Assembly: GCA_013398175.1 (NCBI GenBank) | Contig: VZRZ01002438.1 | Span: 131,174-195,173 of the forward strand | DNA length: 64,000 nt | Direction: 5' to 3' | Origin: Climacteris rufus | Lineage: Eukaryota > Chordata > Aves > Passeriformes > Climacteridae | In this document: positions 24,728 to 38,356 of the stretch, piece by piece | Position numbering within the stretch: position 1 is the first letter of the stretch | Layout: each line of letters starts with the position of its first letter | Program-made: the position numbers and the translations under genes | Notes under the pieces: model-generated | Databases searched by the model: none | What the model was told of the DNA's origin: nothing | What the model saw: the letters and a program-made list of their open reading frames with translations, nothing else

Positions 24728-27700
24728 TTTTTTTTTGTTTTTTTTTTTTTAATTTTTCAAAAACTGTCTGCAAAAACCAGGTTGGTATTCCTGACAAATT
24801 TTGAAATTATTTCCCCCCATTTTTGTTTGACATTCATATGGAGACAAAGCAGTACTAGAGCCCAAAGGTCTGAAGTCATGCTTTTGCCTGTGAACACTTA
24901 TCCTTAGGGCAAATTTGTCAGCATTGCTGGGTCCAAAATTTTATAGGTGACAGATATAACATAATACTTTGGAACAATTTCACATGATGACAGCATTGCT
25001 TATCTTCTGGAAACTTTCGAGGCCACTGAAACTTTTTTAATTTAGAAAGGATACTGCTTTGATTTTGTGAAGAAAATGTAATTTTTAGAACACAGTAAAT
25101 TTTGGGTTATGAATTATGAATTATGAACTCAAAGGACAAAGTACACAACAAAATTATAAATATTTTTGTGTTTGGTCTGTCTAAGTAACAGACATTAACA
25201 CTATGTTTCTCTTCGTTATTGCTGGAGACTGCGTCCCATCAATACATGTTATATCCCTAAAGAACAAAAAGTTTATTTTTTTCAGATGGTATTGTGTGAA
25301 GCTTTTTAAGAGCTATTTAAAGTTGTAAAAACATTAAAACAGTGCATGAAATACTGAATTAGAAATCTATTTTAAGCTTTAGAAATTTTAATTGTAATTA
25401 TTTATTGCTGGCAATATGACTATTACTACTAATTTCATTTTGAAGAAAGAAAATCTCTTTTTTTTTTACTGTTAAATACTATTTTATTTGCATTTGAAGT
25501 AAATTTCCAGGAACTAACACTGTGTAAAGAGACAATAAATGCTATACATGAGATTATTTGTAGAAAGTCACTTGGTTAATTCTTTGTTCAAGTTTTACAG
25601 TCAGAAGTGTTCCCATCATCTTACCAGATGAATGTCTGAACAACAGCATGTGGCTTATCAGGCAAATCAGAATTAAACAATACAGCATAAAGTAGTATTT
25701 GTAATAAAGTGATTGTGCTGTCTTTTTAGGGAAAAAATACAAAGCAAACTACCAAAAAAAAAAGCAAACCAAAGACATTTCTCTAGGAAAGGAAGGAAGA
25801 GAGACAATAACGTATTAGTTATCAATGCACCCAGTCCTGTGTGCATCAAAATGATAGTGGATCTCAATATGTTAAGGACACATCTGACTCTATGACAAAG
25901 TTTGCAGGAGGCACCCTAAATATTTCATACATAGAAAACAAGTCCGATTGCTTTCTCTGCATTTTCAATGTACTGAACTCTACATAAAAGCATTTGTTAT
26001 ACCAAGGAAAAGAAAGATTATGAACCTTACATTTGGTAGTCTGGCTTTCCAGATTGCTTATTCTATCCTTAAAACACACTGATTTCCAGAAAACTGTTCA
26101 AATGTTTGAAGAAAAAGTGCTACAGTTCTATTCAAGTAGTACACAAATATAAAGAGCTATGTAACAGTAGTTCATATTTATTTTTCCCCTATTAATTTTC
26201 TGAGAGCCGCTTTTTTCTAAAAGGCAGTATTTTCTAATGAAAATGAGAGCAAAATATTTATATATTTTTCAATCCAATTATTTAAGCAAAGTTTTTAAAC
26301 TGCCCAGTTGATACCACAAATTATCGAATTAGGGAGAACCTCGTCACCTCTTGTGCGTCTCTGCTCAGTTTTTCTCAGAAATACAGTGCCCTTTGTTCCT
26401 GACAACTGGCTATCACACAGTTCGCAGTCAAGTAATCCTAAAAATATTTTGATGAGGGGGGAGGAGAAGGGTAATTAAAATGCTCCTTGCCTCTTGCACA
26501 TAGAAGCTGTGTTTGGAACAATGACATAATTCTTATGACAAATATGGCTTTCATTGTGCTAACCCCCCTCCGCATTGTCTGAATTAATGTAAATATTTGT
26601 TTCAGTCCATGAAGCTACCCAGAGTCACTGCTGGGTCACTTTCTTACTGGCATTCAGCAGGCTGATATCAACACAGAGATTTTCAGAATGAATCACAGAG
26701 CTGTATGGGAAGCTACCACCTTGTTTAATCTTTACATAGCACTGACGCTCTTCAAAACACCTTCATGAGGAAAGGGAGAGTTGAGAAAGGCTTTCAGATA
26801 ATAGTTAAGTTTTTTTTTAAAAATAAGCCTAAGTTTTTCAGTATTATCATTCCACTTGCAATACTGTAGAAAGCTGAAGGGTGTTGCAGTTTGTAAGAGG
26901 AAGACTGATTTATTGATGACCCTTTACACTGAAGCATACATAAACTAGAAAGATACCATCAAAAATGTTATGAAAATATCATTATAGTTTCTGCTCTGAA
27001 ATGAATTTAAATTCAAAATGTTCCCTTGGGTTTGCTGAAGGATATTTTTTATCTCTTTCTATATGAGAGAGAATATAAGCTATCCAAGGAGTGTAGTTTC
27101 TTGGTGAACTGGAACACACAGATGGGGGAGTGACTGAATATGGATAGAGTATTTGAATAAACTATGCTGATCCCAGTGAAGTATGCAGCAGCAGTGGTCC
27201 TGGAAGGCGATCACAATATGATTGATTTACAGAGATTAGTTTTATGAACAACAGGGAATTTGATACAACATTTGTGGAAACTTCATTGTGGACAAAGGTT
27301 TCGTACTGCAGGTTCAGTTGAGGGCTGGGGTTTGGTTGTTTGGAGTTTTTTGTCCCCCTTACTGAATGGTAAGGTAAAAAACATATATTTACCAATCTGT
27401 GGTTTAGGAAATCAAATACCTTCCCTTTTTCTGTCTACAATTCCAAGTGTTTGGCAATTAGAACGACCAAGACATTCACTGAATAAGTCTAATCTGAAAT
27501 ACCATGTCTGGAGTTGGACTTTCTGCACCTTTAAATAAGCATGCTTGAAATATTTTAGTAAGTATTTGAATTTCCATGGTAGAAAATCAGCTTGAAGCAG
27601 TGTCCTGAGGAAGTCAATCCTGGACCAAGGCTTCCTTGCATTTCTACACAACATTAATTCTTTGCTTTTTGTAGTTCTCTTTTCCGTAATGTGATAAATC

Positions 27701-30287
27701 CATGATACAGTAAATTATAGAGGTTTTTTTTTCCCCTTACCTTTTTTATTTGGGCCAACAAAATTCTAGCAGGGCTTTTAAGCTGTTATTTCATAAAGAT
27801 GTAAGAATGATTTTGAAAGATGTGTTTTTTCTCAAAGAGTTAAAAATTAGTATAGGACGTAAGAGGGCAACATCCATGTTTTCAGATCCTTTACCATGAC
27901 AGATAGGGCTATAAAAGGAACAAGTTTGGTTTACTTCACATTTCTAAGTGGATGTTAATCTTGACATTATGACATGAATATTTAAAGCCTTAATTGCCAT
28001 TTTTGCCAGGACATCAGGCTGATGAATCACTGACAATGTAAACATGATATATTGACATGTTTTAAGACTAGGTGGCATATGATTTAGTGTGGGAAATGCT
28101 TTCAGTGAGGCATCCTGGGAATGGCTGATTTGTGCTGCCAGGTCCAAGTTGATTCTTATGCTTTTGTACTTACGAATATTAATCAGTAGGAACTGACATG
28201 GTATCTGGAATGTGCAGTACACAGAAGACTATACCATTGGAGTCTGTCATGAACAATGCACAGTTCATTCAATTTATTAATGCTCTGTTTCCCCTTCAGG
28301 CAAATTATTTCACCACTGTGTGATATTAAAAGGTTTTAATCAGAGAATTTTGACAAACTTGACATATTATTGAACAGAAGCCACATTCTCAGATGAAAAC
28401 CCACAGATTGCTTTGCTGGGTTTTCTCACAACCAGGCCTGAAAAAGGAACACACCTTTCCATCAGCAGCAGGTTATTTGACACAAAACTTAGAAGTTGGC
28501 ATTCATATGATATTGAAGACAACTCTTTAGTGAGAAAGATTAGGAATTGGACAGAGAGGGGATAAAGGATTTTAACACAGCCAATGTCAAAAGGTGCTGG
28601 TGTCATGTAGGTTCCAGATGGTGGTTAGGAACCAAAAGGACAAAGCAGGATCAGTCATGAAAGACTGGATCTGGAAAAGCAGTTGCATCTCATTTGTCTG
28701 CTTTGTCTCCACTGCTGCAGTTCTGAAGGATATGTACACTTGTAAGGCAATCACAAGGCATGATTCCTTTTCACAGGCTGTTTCTACACATATAGAGGAT
28801 GATTTAATGAATCCCTTAAAATACTACATCTTCCTTGCTTTTTCTACCTCTCATCCCAAGCTGCTTTCCTTTTTCACCTTGGAAAGAGCCTGGAAAAAAC
28901 ATTAACCCTCTACCTTTTAACACTCAGGCAAGGAGTCCTGACACTGTCCAGGAGAGGAAGGAAGGAAGGAAGAACTGGCCACTATTCAACCCACCTTCAC
29001 CTCTCAGAACTGCACTGCAGGCTTTACCAGCTGCTGATTTGTGTTAAACAGTACAGTAAACAGAACTTTATTCACCAAACAGTGGTGAAGAAGGACAAAG
29101 TTTTAAAGTTTTATAATTCTGTAATTCAGCAACTGGTATACCAAATGGGGATTTATTGTGTCAAAACATCAAAATAGCAGCTAAGAAAGTACAGCCTTTT
29201 CCACAAAGAAATTAAAAATAAATTTAAAAAAAATAATCCCTATGTTTTTGATATGGAGCAACAAGGTACAAAGGTTTGTCACTTTTGCTTGATAGTGAGG
29301 GAAGTTCAAAGTACAGTTTGGAATAAAGCCCAGAGTACCTAAGTCACATACCTTTATCAAGGACTACCTTTTTAGATTGACAAAATACTGTTCTCTGCTT
29401 AAAATATCTTCCAACACAGATTATGGCTTTCAGCGATAAGAAAAATAAACTTTATGCTGTATACATCCTCATGTTTTTCTATGTATTATATGCTTTATGT
29501 GTAGAATTCTTGGACAGTTCATTTGGAATTTAGGTGGGTATTTTGTTCTGAGTACAGGTTCATTTTTTAGTAATCTTAAGCAGTTACTCTTTACATTTTT
29601 GAATTGTTTAAATTAATTTTAAATTACTAAGTCATCTAATTTTTTTTAGTTTCTAGTTTTCATAATGCTAAAGCATGGACACTGGTTTACTCCCTTTCAT
29701 GGAACTAATTGAATTTAGATAAGAATAATAGTACCATCTTCCCCTGTAACTTTGATTTCTTTTCAACTGAGAACATCATTTTTTGCAGTGATAGGAGACT
29801 TCCTTTCAAACTTCTGAAATAATGCCATCAGGATTTTTTTACCTTTTGAAAAACAACAAAACATGAATAACATTTTGCAAATCTTGCAATTCAATCACCA
29901 CTTTAATTTAATTTTAGAAGTGCTTCCCAGGAGAAGGATTTGCTACAGTAATAAGCTCTCTCATTAAGATACAAATATGAGAAAATCTAGTCCGGAAAAA
30001 AAATTTGCTTTCTTGACACTCTAGGCAAAGTAGGAAGAGCCTACTCTATGCCCCAGCATAATCTTCTTAAAGAACAAGGGAAAGGACTATTTTATCTCTT
30101 TTACCTACTTGCCCCTAGCTATTCTGGCAGTTCAGTGGGGTAGAAAAATGTACCTTTTTATGGGAAAATTCTGACAGGCTTTCCAAATTAATATTACAAA
30201 GCTGATTTGTAGCCAGTCTCTGGCAAACCAGTTTCCTAGAACAGTTCTGCAAGTGTAGGCGTTCATTAGGCATTCGTTTCAGAAAGA
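24728..30287. other. Intergenic DNA, no gene seen
   Basis: AT-rich unique sequence. A more evenly composed block at about 26330-26720 could be a conserved non-coding element, but this cannot be judged without alignment. A (GGAA)n run lies at about 28962-28976. No coding exon can be supported. Confidence 0.4.
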
Positions 30288-30379
30288 TACTTAAGTATGT
30301 GGTTAACTTCAAGTGAGTGAGTAATCTCATTGATGTCAGTGGGACTATTCATGTCCTTAAAAGCCCGGCTGAATCAGGA
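30288..30379. repeat. Ancient amniote interspersed-repeat remnant (partly palindromic, MITE-like)
   Basis: The phrases 'acttaagtatgtggttaact', 'ctcattgatgtcagtgggac', 'tattcatgtccttaaaag' and 'ggctgaatcagga' match in order a partly palindromic repeat I recall from reptile and bird genomes. Its left and right halves are inverted relatives around the CATTGAnGTCAnTGGGA centre. It looks like a decayed non-autonomous DNA transposon. Identification is from memory of the pattern, and strand is not meaningful. Confidence 0.55.
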
Positions 30380-33300
30380 ACTAATTCCTTCAGGTTATCC
30401 TTTCAGCCTGCAGAGAGACAACTCTGTGCAGACACTGAATCTGTCCAAGTGAAGGTTTGCCGAACGGTCTTCACTCAGTATCCAGAGTTCATTGTTTTCA
30501 CTGCCCCTAAAATGCCTCTGTTATCACCACATTACTGGAAGACAATCCAACTTTCAGTTGGTTCCTTCTAAATCTTTACAGAGATCATCATGCAACAATA
30601 TTCTCTGATAATGCTGTAACTGAAATTGTGACCGTATGAAGGTTCGGTCAAAAAGTAGGGGGTTTATATGAGAATACTAAAAGAATATGAGTTAGTTTTC
30701 TTTTTTTCAAGTGTCAGTACTTATTTTAAGACATGTTGTAATCTAGGCCAACTTTTCAGCCAGTCTTTTGAAAAAAGGGAAAATATACATTGTGACAGAA
30801 GTAGGGAAAAATATTAATCATTCAGTCATAGTTCAATCAGTATCACTCTATGTCATGGCACCTGCTTAAGATGTTTAAAATTTCTGATTTCTTTGTCAGC
30901 CTGCCCGTTATCTTCAAATTATCCTGGGGAAGGGTGGAGGGTGGGGGGGGAGGTGGTGGGGGGGCAAGAGAGGTGTGAAGAAAACAAGCCAACTATTAAT
31001 GGCTTTCTCTTTCCTTTTTCTGTTTTAAGGATTAAGGAAGTTGTTTTGTCTTACTAAGCAAAGACATCACTTCCCAGTTCCTTCACTGAAGATCAATCCT
31101 GTGCGTTGCTAATATGTACTCCTGTGAGTTGTGTGCTAACATATTGTAGTGTTCTCCCTGAGGACAACAAATGTGTTATTCAAATACACAGGAGTGGGAT
31201 CAGGAGTGAGATCAGATAGAAGGAAAAATCTATTTGTAATTCTCTATCTGCTCTGTATGAATACTCTTGCTAGATCCCTACAGTGTTTTTATTGATGTCC
31301 TCATTCTATGAATTGTCAACCAATAGTGACTTAGCTCAGACTATAGAGAGTGGTTGGGTTTTCTTTTTGATAATGCTTCTCTTATGTTGGAGTTACACTG
31401 TTGCCTATCAATAAAGAACAACCAACAAGAGCCTCTTCTTTTTTGTCTCCTAAGGAGCCATTAGATTATCACAGAATAAGGGAAGTAAATGCACCAGAAA
31501 TATTCTTCTAGTATCACTGTAGAGTACAATATAAGTCTTCTGATCAAGAAATTCAGAAGTGTTATTGGACGTTTCACACAGTATTGCTGGAGCTGAGTAT
31601 GAATTAACTGAAAGAGATTCCTTTTTTCTCTTCAAATGAGTAGAAAATGTTAGATGTGGCGTAACTATCTTCATGCCTTCTCACAGACCTCATAAGCAGA
31701 AAATACATAGACTTTGTAGTTCTAGGGATAAGGAATCAGAAATAGAAATAGCTCTAACTTAAAATGAAAATATGACAATAAGATCTTAGCATGAACTGAA
31801 TTCTTTAAAAATGCTTGAAGACTAGCCCTCTTTCTGTCAAAGCTGCACACTTGCTTAGATTTATTTATCCAAATTGTACCAGGAATTTTGGCACAATGTG
31901 TGTGACAAAAAAAGGGCACACAGTATACCAAAGATTAGTGCCACACAGTGTGACCATATAATTTACTATTTTCTATCTGTTATACTGTCTTCTCCTCACA
32001 TGTGTGTATTGCTACCTCTAAATCACATAGACCTGGTAGGGAGAATCTAACTCTAGTGTGAGACCATAAACAGTATAAATCCAGAAGGTGTTGGTAGACT
32101 TGGAATAGGCAGTCTTCTTGCAAAACAGGAGACCCAAATCCTCAATTTGCAGATCAAATCCATTTCTATTTTGCACTGTTGGGGGCTTTTATTATTTTCA
32201 ATGCAAAACTATCTTTCAAGAAAATTTTCCAGCTATTTATTCCTTATTTCTTTAATATGATTAATATTTTAATTATAAAAATGGTTCCTGCTTACCAGAA
32301 TCTGCACTAATTTTTTTTCATTGTAAATGCAAGATTGTTTAGGAAATGATTATTTGATTCACTGAAGCTCAAGGGCATTCAGACAAATGGTTGTCTGGAT
32401 CACATTTAATGGATTAAACCAAATAGAATGCAAGAATGAAGAAATCTGTGTAATAGGCTGTGGAATTAAATAAGTATTGACCAGTGCAGAAGGAATCAAT
32501 GTCTGTTGAAAAAAGAATGATTACAGTATATTGCATCCTCAGGGTATAAGCATATAAACACATGCAAGTGTTTGAACTTTCAAAGCTTTGTTTTCTTTAG
32601 GCAATGGAAAAAACCCTTGGAAGTATTATCTAATCTAATTGTTGCTTTCACGGAGAAGTAGTACAGGGACAGTTATTCTTGTCAAAATATGATAATATCT
32701 CTGTGGCAAAAAATATGGGTGGCATAAGTTCTTTCAGAATTGTCTAAATGTTTAGAACAGCTTGATCTAGTCTGACAAGAGCTGGAATGTCTGTAATTGC
32801 ATCAGGACAAAAACATCAATTTATACTCACTTCACTCTAAAGCTATGAGCTGCAGGGGATTCCATGATGATTACATGAGAAAGGCTTCCAGATTTTTGTG
32901 GAAGAACACAAATATTTTGGGCCAGCATCTCACGGAAGTGTTGAACTGAATCATGAACAGTATCAGTGTACATAGACAAAACACAATTTTGCTTGCCCAA
33001 AAAAAGTGAAAAGAGTACTATCAAACCCTGTCAAAAAATCTGGCATAGAAGTGTCCTTGAAATTTTTCTGTTGCCTGTTGGAGACATTTCCGTGTGTGAG
33101 GAGGCTCCTATTAATGTTTTTCCTACAGAAGTATGTAGCTTGGTGTTTTCAAAAGAGTGTTGCAGCTACAGTCAATTATTTTTCAATGTGCATCACTTAT
33201 ATGGTAGACTTTCTCTGTCAGCGGAAATAGATGAATACTCATGTTCTTGTCAATATTATAATACAGTTTAACTATTTTTAACAATACCTACTTCTGAATT

Positions 33301-36300
33301 TGATGAGAGTTTAATAGTTCGACTTGAATGAGTTGTACTGAAATAAACGTCAACAGCTTAAAAATGTATTGCCTAAAACTCAGCAAATAGATCCATATTT
33401 AGGTAAACAAGGAAGTGGTTCAACATCCCAAAGCACTGAGCAGCAATGTGGAACTCCATGTTCATCACATTTATGCATTCTACTTGGCAGAAAGTATTGA
33501 CAACATCTTAGCAGGAAGGTATTAACATCTTAAATTCTGTGTTTGGAATTCTGTATCTTAAGTTGTGTCTGAAAATGTGCAGTAAGTGCACAAATGAGTG
33601 TACATCACAAAGTCCTTTTATTCAAGAAAGCAAGCCAAAATGCTTGCTCTTCTCAGCAAGCTTGAAGATTTTGGCTCAACTGTGTTCCTTAGGAGTCCTA
33701 CTGATATGACTCTGGCTATTGATTTAATTCTGGGTAGTTGCTTGATTCATACCCAGATCAAAGATCTTGTCACTAAGACTAATTTTACCAGCTCTAAGTC
33801 CCTAATAGTAAAGCTAAGTTCAGAATACCCATTAACTTAATATTAATCAATAAAGTGTAAACAAAAGTGAACAGTTCCATTAGTTGTTTAACTCCATCAA
33901 ATTCAAAATTGACTTGGTCTTTATGAGCATTAGTTAAGCTGTGGCTATCAGTTGGATAAACAGATATGCACAGGAAGTATTTACAGCCTAAATGAGTTTT
34001 AAGATAGAGAAATATTTTTCTTTCCTGTTTCTTTTAATAGCTGTTTTAACTAAAAAATGCCAGCTTTGTCACATTAAAACTATAAATCCAGCCATTATTC
34101 AGTTAATGGTTTAGGTTGAGCTGAAAGGACAATTAATTCTGCAACAGCAAGAAAGTTCATTTTGACTTATTGTGAACATCCTGTTCAAGTTTACACTCCA
34201 GTCTTAGAAAAGGGACCAAACCCCATCTTCCAAATGAATGAGAAGGAAGTTCTTTCAATAGACTTTTTCATCTTGAAGCCTATTATTCAGCCTACTATTA
34301 AGATGTGAAAATCCTGATTCAGATCCATTCTACCCCTAATTTCTATTCCTTTGCCTCTAGATACTTCCCCATTGAGTCATATGGTTTATCGTTTAAACCA
34401 ATCCCATAGGAACTGACACGTCTGAGTTTCAGTCCTGCTGTCAATAAGTTTTTAGATGTATTTTGTATAGAATAGGACCACATTATTGGGAAAATTTGAA
34501 GGAGTCATCTTCTGGGAAAGAGCTAACTGTTGTCCTAATGTCTTCTATAAACCAAGCTAAAAGGGAAATAAAATTAAAACAATATTTTAAGCTTAACAAT
34601 TTTTTCCATTGCACACAAAACAGCTTTTTTTCTGTTTGACCTCTATACTAGCACATCCATTTTTGAGAGAGATTTGAAATAACATGAAATAGTTCATCTG
34701 GAAGAAAATAAAGAAGTTTTTTCGAGCATATGAACGCTTTGAAAATAGATGTAGAGCCAGATCTTCTATGCATCCTATTTATCTTCTTCTTTGATGATAA
34801 CAGTCCTGAAGTGTTTGAAGAATGCAATCATGTTCCTTCCTAGTAACTATTTAGCCAAATCAATGTATTTATTTCATTTGAGCTTTCCTCATCAAATAAT
34901 CCCTACAACCACATGTTTATTTCTGTTGCCTTCTCTGGACTCCCTCCAGCATGCTGAAATTCGTTGGCACAGAGGTGCTTGTTAGCAAGAGCTGTATCTA
35001 TGGTGTGGTCTCTTTCATGCTACACAGACAGCATTGTGCCTCTACATGCACAGCCTGAATTTACACTGGCGTTTTTCTGCTGCGTTCCTATGCAAGATTC
35101 CTTATAATTTGCTATCTAATGTCACCCTGAGGATTTTTAGCTGAATCCCTATTCCAATAAATATATTTTATTCTGCCCCTGTAGTAGCCTGCATGTTTTC
35201 CAAATTAGACACAATTTTCTTATTTTCTGACCGCTTTTCCAACTTTTCTTAGTTCTTATCTAGCTTTGGTGTCTAGCTTTCTTTCTGTCTTGTCTAGCAT
35301 TCTTCTTTTAGCAAATTAGACCTTGTAATATTTAAATATCGATTACATTCCATTTTTTACTGCTCTAAGTTCATCAATGAGCAAGATAAATGAGGCAAAA
35401 TTTATAGTGGGTCTCTTTGGTGTCTTCTACTCTCACTGTTACCATTTATTTTGCCACTTAAGTTATTATTTTTAAATTTAATTTAATTTAATTTTTACTA
35501 TAACCTCTAGTGAAATCTGTATATGTGCTATCTGATATCTTTTTATTGCCCAATTTCCTTCCTGGGCTAGTTCGTAAAACAAGAACTCAGATTAGTAAAA
35601 TTTGGATCTCAGAAACATGACTATGTCAGTGCCTCTACCTTAGAAATTTATATGTACATGTTGTTTTCATGTATGAAAACCTCAGAATTTCAAATGTAAT
35701 TAACTTGCTATTACTACTGTCCTAATGTAAATGCGAGGCTATAGTACAAAAGACTGAAATTATGACTAAGAGGAAATCTAGGTTTGCTGTGCCTGCACCC
35801 AAACCGCTGCACCATATTAATGAACTGGAAGTCCTTGTCCTAATTAACCCTTGAAGAAGTTTAAATTATTGGAAATAAAGGAAAATATTATTGAATAAAA
35901 AAAAATAGTGAAACAATTGAAAAAAGAGGTAAAATGCCAGAATGAAGAAACTTGAACTTCTATTATAGAGAATTGTTCCAATTATGTAAAATATATGTAT
36001 TCATACGTAGAAAGAAAAGTAATGTTAGATTTCATTTGCCCCTGGGAACACGAATTCCTGGGCTGCTTCATAGTATTTACTCTTTAATCATGGTTTTGTT
36101 GAAAAAGGAGGCTAGTGCAATGTAAAATCACCACTCTCTGAGTTGTTCTGAGCAAATATCAAAAGGAATTTAATAGCAGTGCTTGGAAACATTTTGTAGA
36201 TGAATAATAACCTTGAAAAAGACTTGTTGTTTCTTAAGGAATAAAAAAATGTTTAATACAGCTTTATTGGGAAAGTCAGAAGGCATCAGTTTTGTTAAGC

Positions 36301-38038
36301 ATAGGTCTGGATTTCACTTTCTTTTTGATGAAGGACCACTGGTGACAGGGTGTTTATGAGCTGAAGAGGAATTAATATATTTCTAGATACTGTATTACAA
36401 ATGGGATGGAGAAATGTTCCCACAAATGTTTTAGATGCTTAGAACATACTAAATGGTTTTCATAACAAAAGAAAAAATAGGATGATGCTCAAAGTTAAAT
36501 TTGTGAAGTTTAGATTTATTGGATTGGGGGTTTTGGTTTGGGGTATTTTTTAAGGAAAAAAAATTTAAACAAACCAAACAAAAAAATCACAACAACCAAG
36601 AAAAGCCACAAAAGAACCCCAAAACAGAAAAATCATTGGAAAGTTAAAATGGTACCTCAAAAACTGTTACTCTGAAACCTTTATAACCTCCTATAATGGA
36701 TTTTGAGCCAAGGTGCCATGGATATTGACAAACACCTATAATATATCATAAAGGACTTCAGGAAAGTGAAGACTTCTTTTCTTGAAAGATGTTCCTTGTA
36801 GGCAGTTAGATGTCAGGATGTGTTTGGTACATATACAGTACATACCTATATTGTTGAAGGCATTACATACCTTGTGTTTAGTGGAAAAAGTTGTGCAGTA
36901 GCAAATTGCTGTATATTTTTTCAAGTCATCTCATGTTCTCTTTTTTTAAGAGCTATAAATTCCGTTTCTAAGACTGTCTGGAAACAGATTGTTTCAAAAT
37001 CCACCAGTCCTGCAAAAACTTGTGGAGATGAAGAAACATCACAACAAGCACCTGGAATCTCTTTTGGCTCATTTGCCAGACCCCGCTGCTTTGGGCTGCA
37101 TGTCTAGTACACAGCTGGGAACAAGGTGACTTTGTACCCTACTTTGGAAAACAGGTAAATGAAGCCCTGCTGTTTGCTCAGCAAGAATTCACATGATGAA
37201 AACATTTCTGTTTCCAAAAAATGAGTGTTTTCCAAAAGAACCCTTGAAAAGAAAATGTTTTACCAGACCTGATAATAAACAACATTGAAACATACTTTGA
37301 TGGGTTTGGTTCTATAGAGAGAGTAGGGCAAGTTTAATCACTGTACATAAAATCTCGACAGATGTAGGGAATGGTTCCGGAATTCTACAGTGAACGATTC
37401 AAACCTATTTTGCTATGATTTCACTGAGTTATTCACTGTTCTCGAGAAATGGTTTTCATGCTGTACTGCATGTCACAGATTTTTATGTGTTCACTGTAGA
37501 ACCCAAATATAATGACTTTTTTTTCCAAATATGTTAGCTGCTTTTTCAAATATGCAAGAGCAATGGTCTTATTCCAAGGGTTTAAATCTGGGTAATTTAC
37601 AGTCCTAGTCATAGCTTCAAATGGAAGGTACAGAAGCTTGAATGTTTGCATAAAGAACTCTGTCCTTAACTTTTTTTCAGATCTTGAACAAGTAGTTCCA
37701 TCTCCAGAGCTTCAATGTAGTGCAATAAGAGTGCATATATATAAACCACTACGAGGTAAAATTGAAAAAGCACTTTTTGTTAATGTTTCTACTCAGACGG
37801 CCTCATTGTTTTTTCTCGGTCTTATAAAACCACCTGTGTTTGTTTCAACATTGTTCTAGGTGTACAGTGAGGCACTACCTCTTGCACAATGCAATACATT
37901 CAATGAGAGGCTCTTGTCCAAAGGGTGGATACAACCACTGTCACATTCTTTTCTCTCTACCCTTCCCAACCTTATGGAAAGATGGGGTTGGTTTGCTTCT
38001 TTCATTTTCAAATGAAAGGGAAGTGCAATCTGTTTTCC
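30380..38038. other. Intergenic DNA with one G-rich tract, no gene seen
   Basis: AT-rich sequence without recognised genes or further named repeats. It holds a conspicuous G-rich tract at 30925-30964 and A-rich/GT-rich low-complexity runs at about 36525-36625. The open frames, for example 32966-33271 and 36820-37107, lack family features. Confidence 0.4.
30925..30964 (+). other. G-quadruplex-capable G-rich tract
   Basis: The + strand reads with runs GGGG, GGG, GGG, nine to ten G, then GG, GG and seven G, separated by loops of one to four bases. This satisfies the usual four-run G-quadruplex pattern several times over, and it stands out in DNA that is otherwise AT-rich. Confidence 0.8.
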
Positions 38039-38044
38039 ATGCTG

Positions 38045-38350
38045 TGTTGCCCTGCTTTTGCAGCTGGATGATTTTTACTTTCTCTCTCAAGGTTCTTTTC
38101 TGTAAACCTAGCTATGTTATTGTAACTGTATCTTATCATTCACATTCCTTTCTCATGGACACAGAACTCTGATGGACATTTCCTTTGACCACTGTAGTTG
38201 AGGGAGGAAGAACTGATTTCCTCCAATGAATAGTGATTTCCAAATGGATATAAAAAATAAAGAAGGCAGGTCTTGTGCCCCTTCCTTTCTTTCCTCTGAT
38301 CCTGGACACAGGTGTCTCTGGCTCTTCCTTTTGTGACGTTGCTGTATCAC
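38045..38350 (+). mobile_element. Solo LTR, small 306-316-bp family, copy 1
   Basis: The element starts TGTTGCCCTG and ends GTATCAC. A perfect 6-bp duplication ATGCTG flanks it at 38039-38044 and 38351-38356. It aligns end to end with the copies at 50199-50514 (inverted) and 52634-52949. Shared blocks include 'tatgttattgtaactgtatc', 'gatggacatttcctttgacc', 'ttgagggagga' and 'cctccaat'. A TATA box (38249-38255) abuts the poly(A) signal AATAAA (38256-38261). The 6-bp duplication points to an ERVK/beta- or alpharetrovirus-like integrase class. No internal genes are present, so it is a solo LTR. Confidence 0.88.
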
Positions 38351-38356
38351 ATGCTG

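Noticed and set aside
24507..24907. Open frames across the N run
   Set aside because: The frames are open only because the gap has no stop codons. Flanks are low-complexity T/G sequence.
30640..30660. A 'ggttcggtcaaaaagt' string resembling a mariner terminal repeat
   Set aside because: The match is short, there is no partner inverted repeat at a sensible distance, and no transposase remnant.
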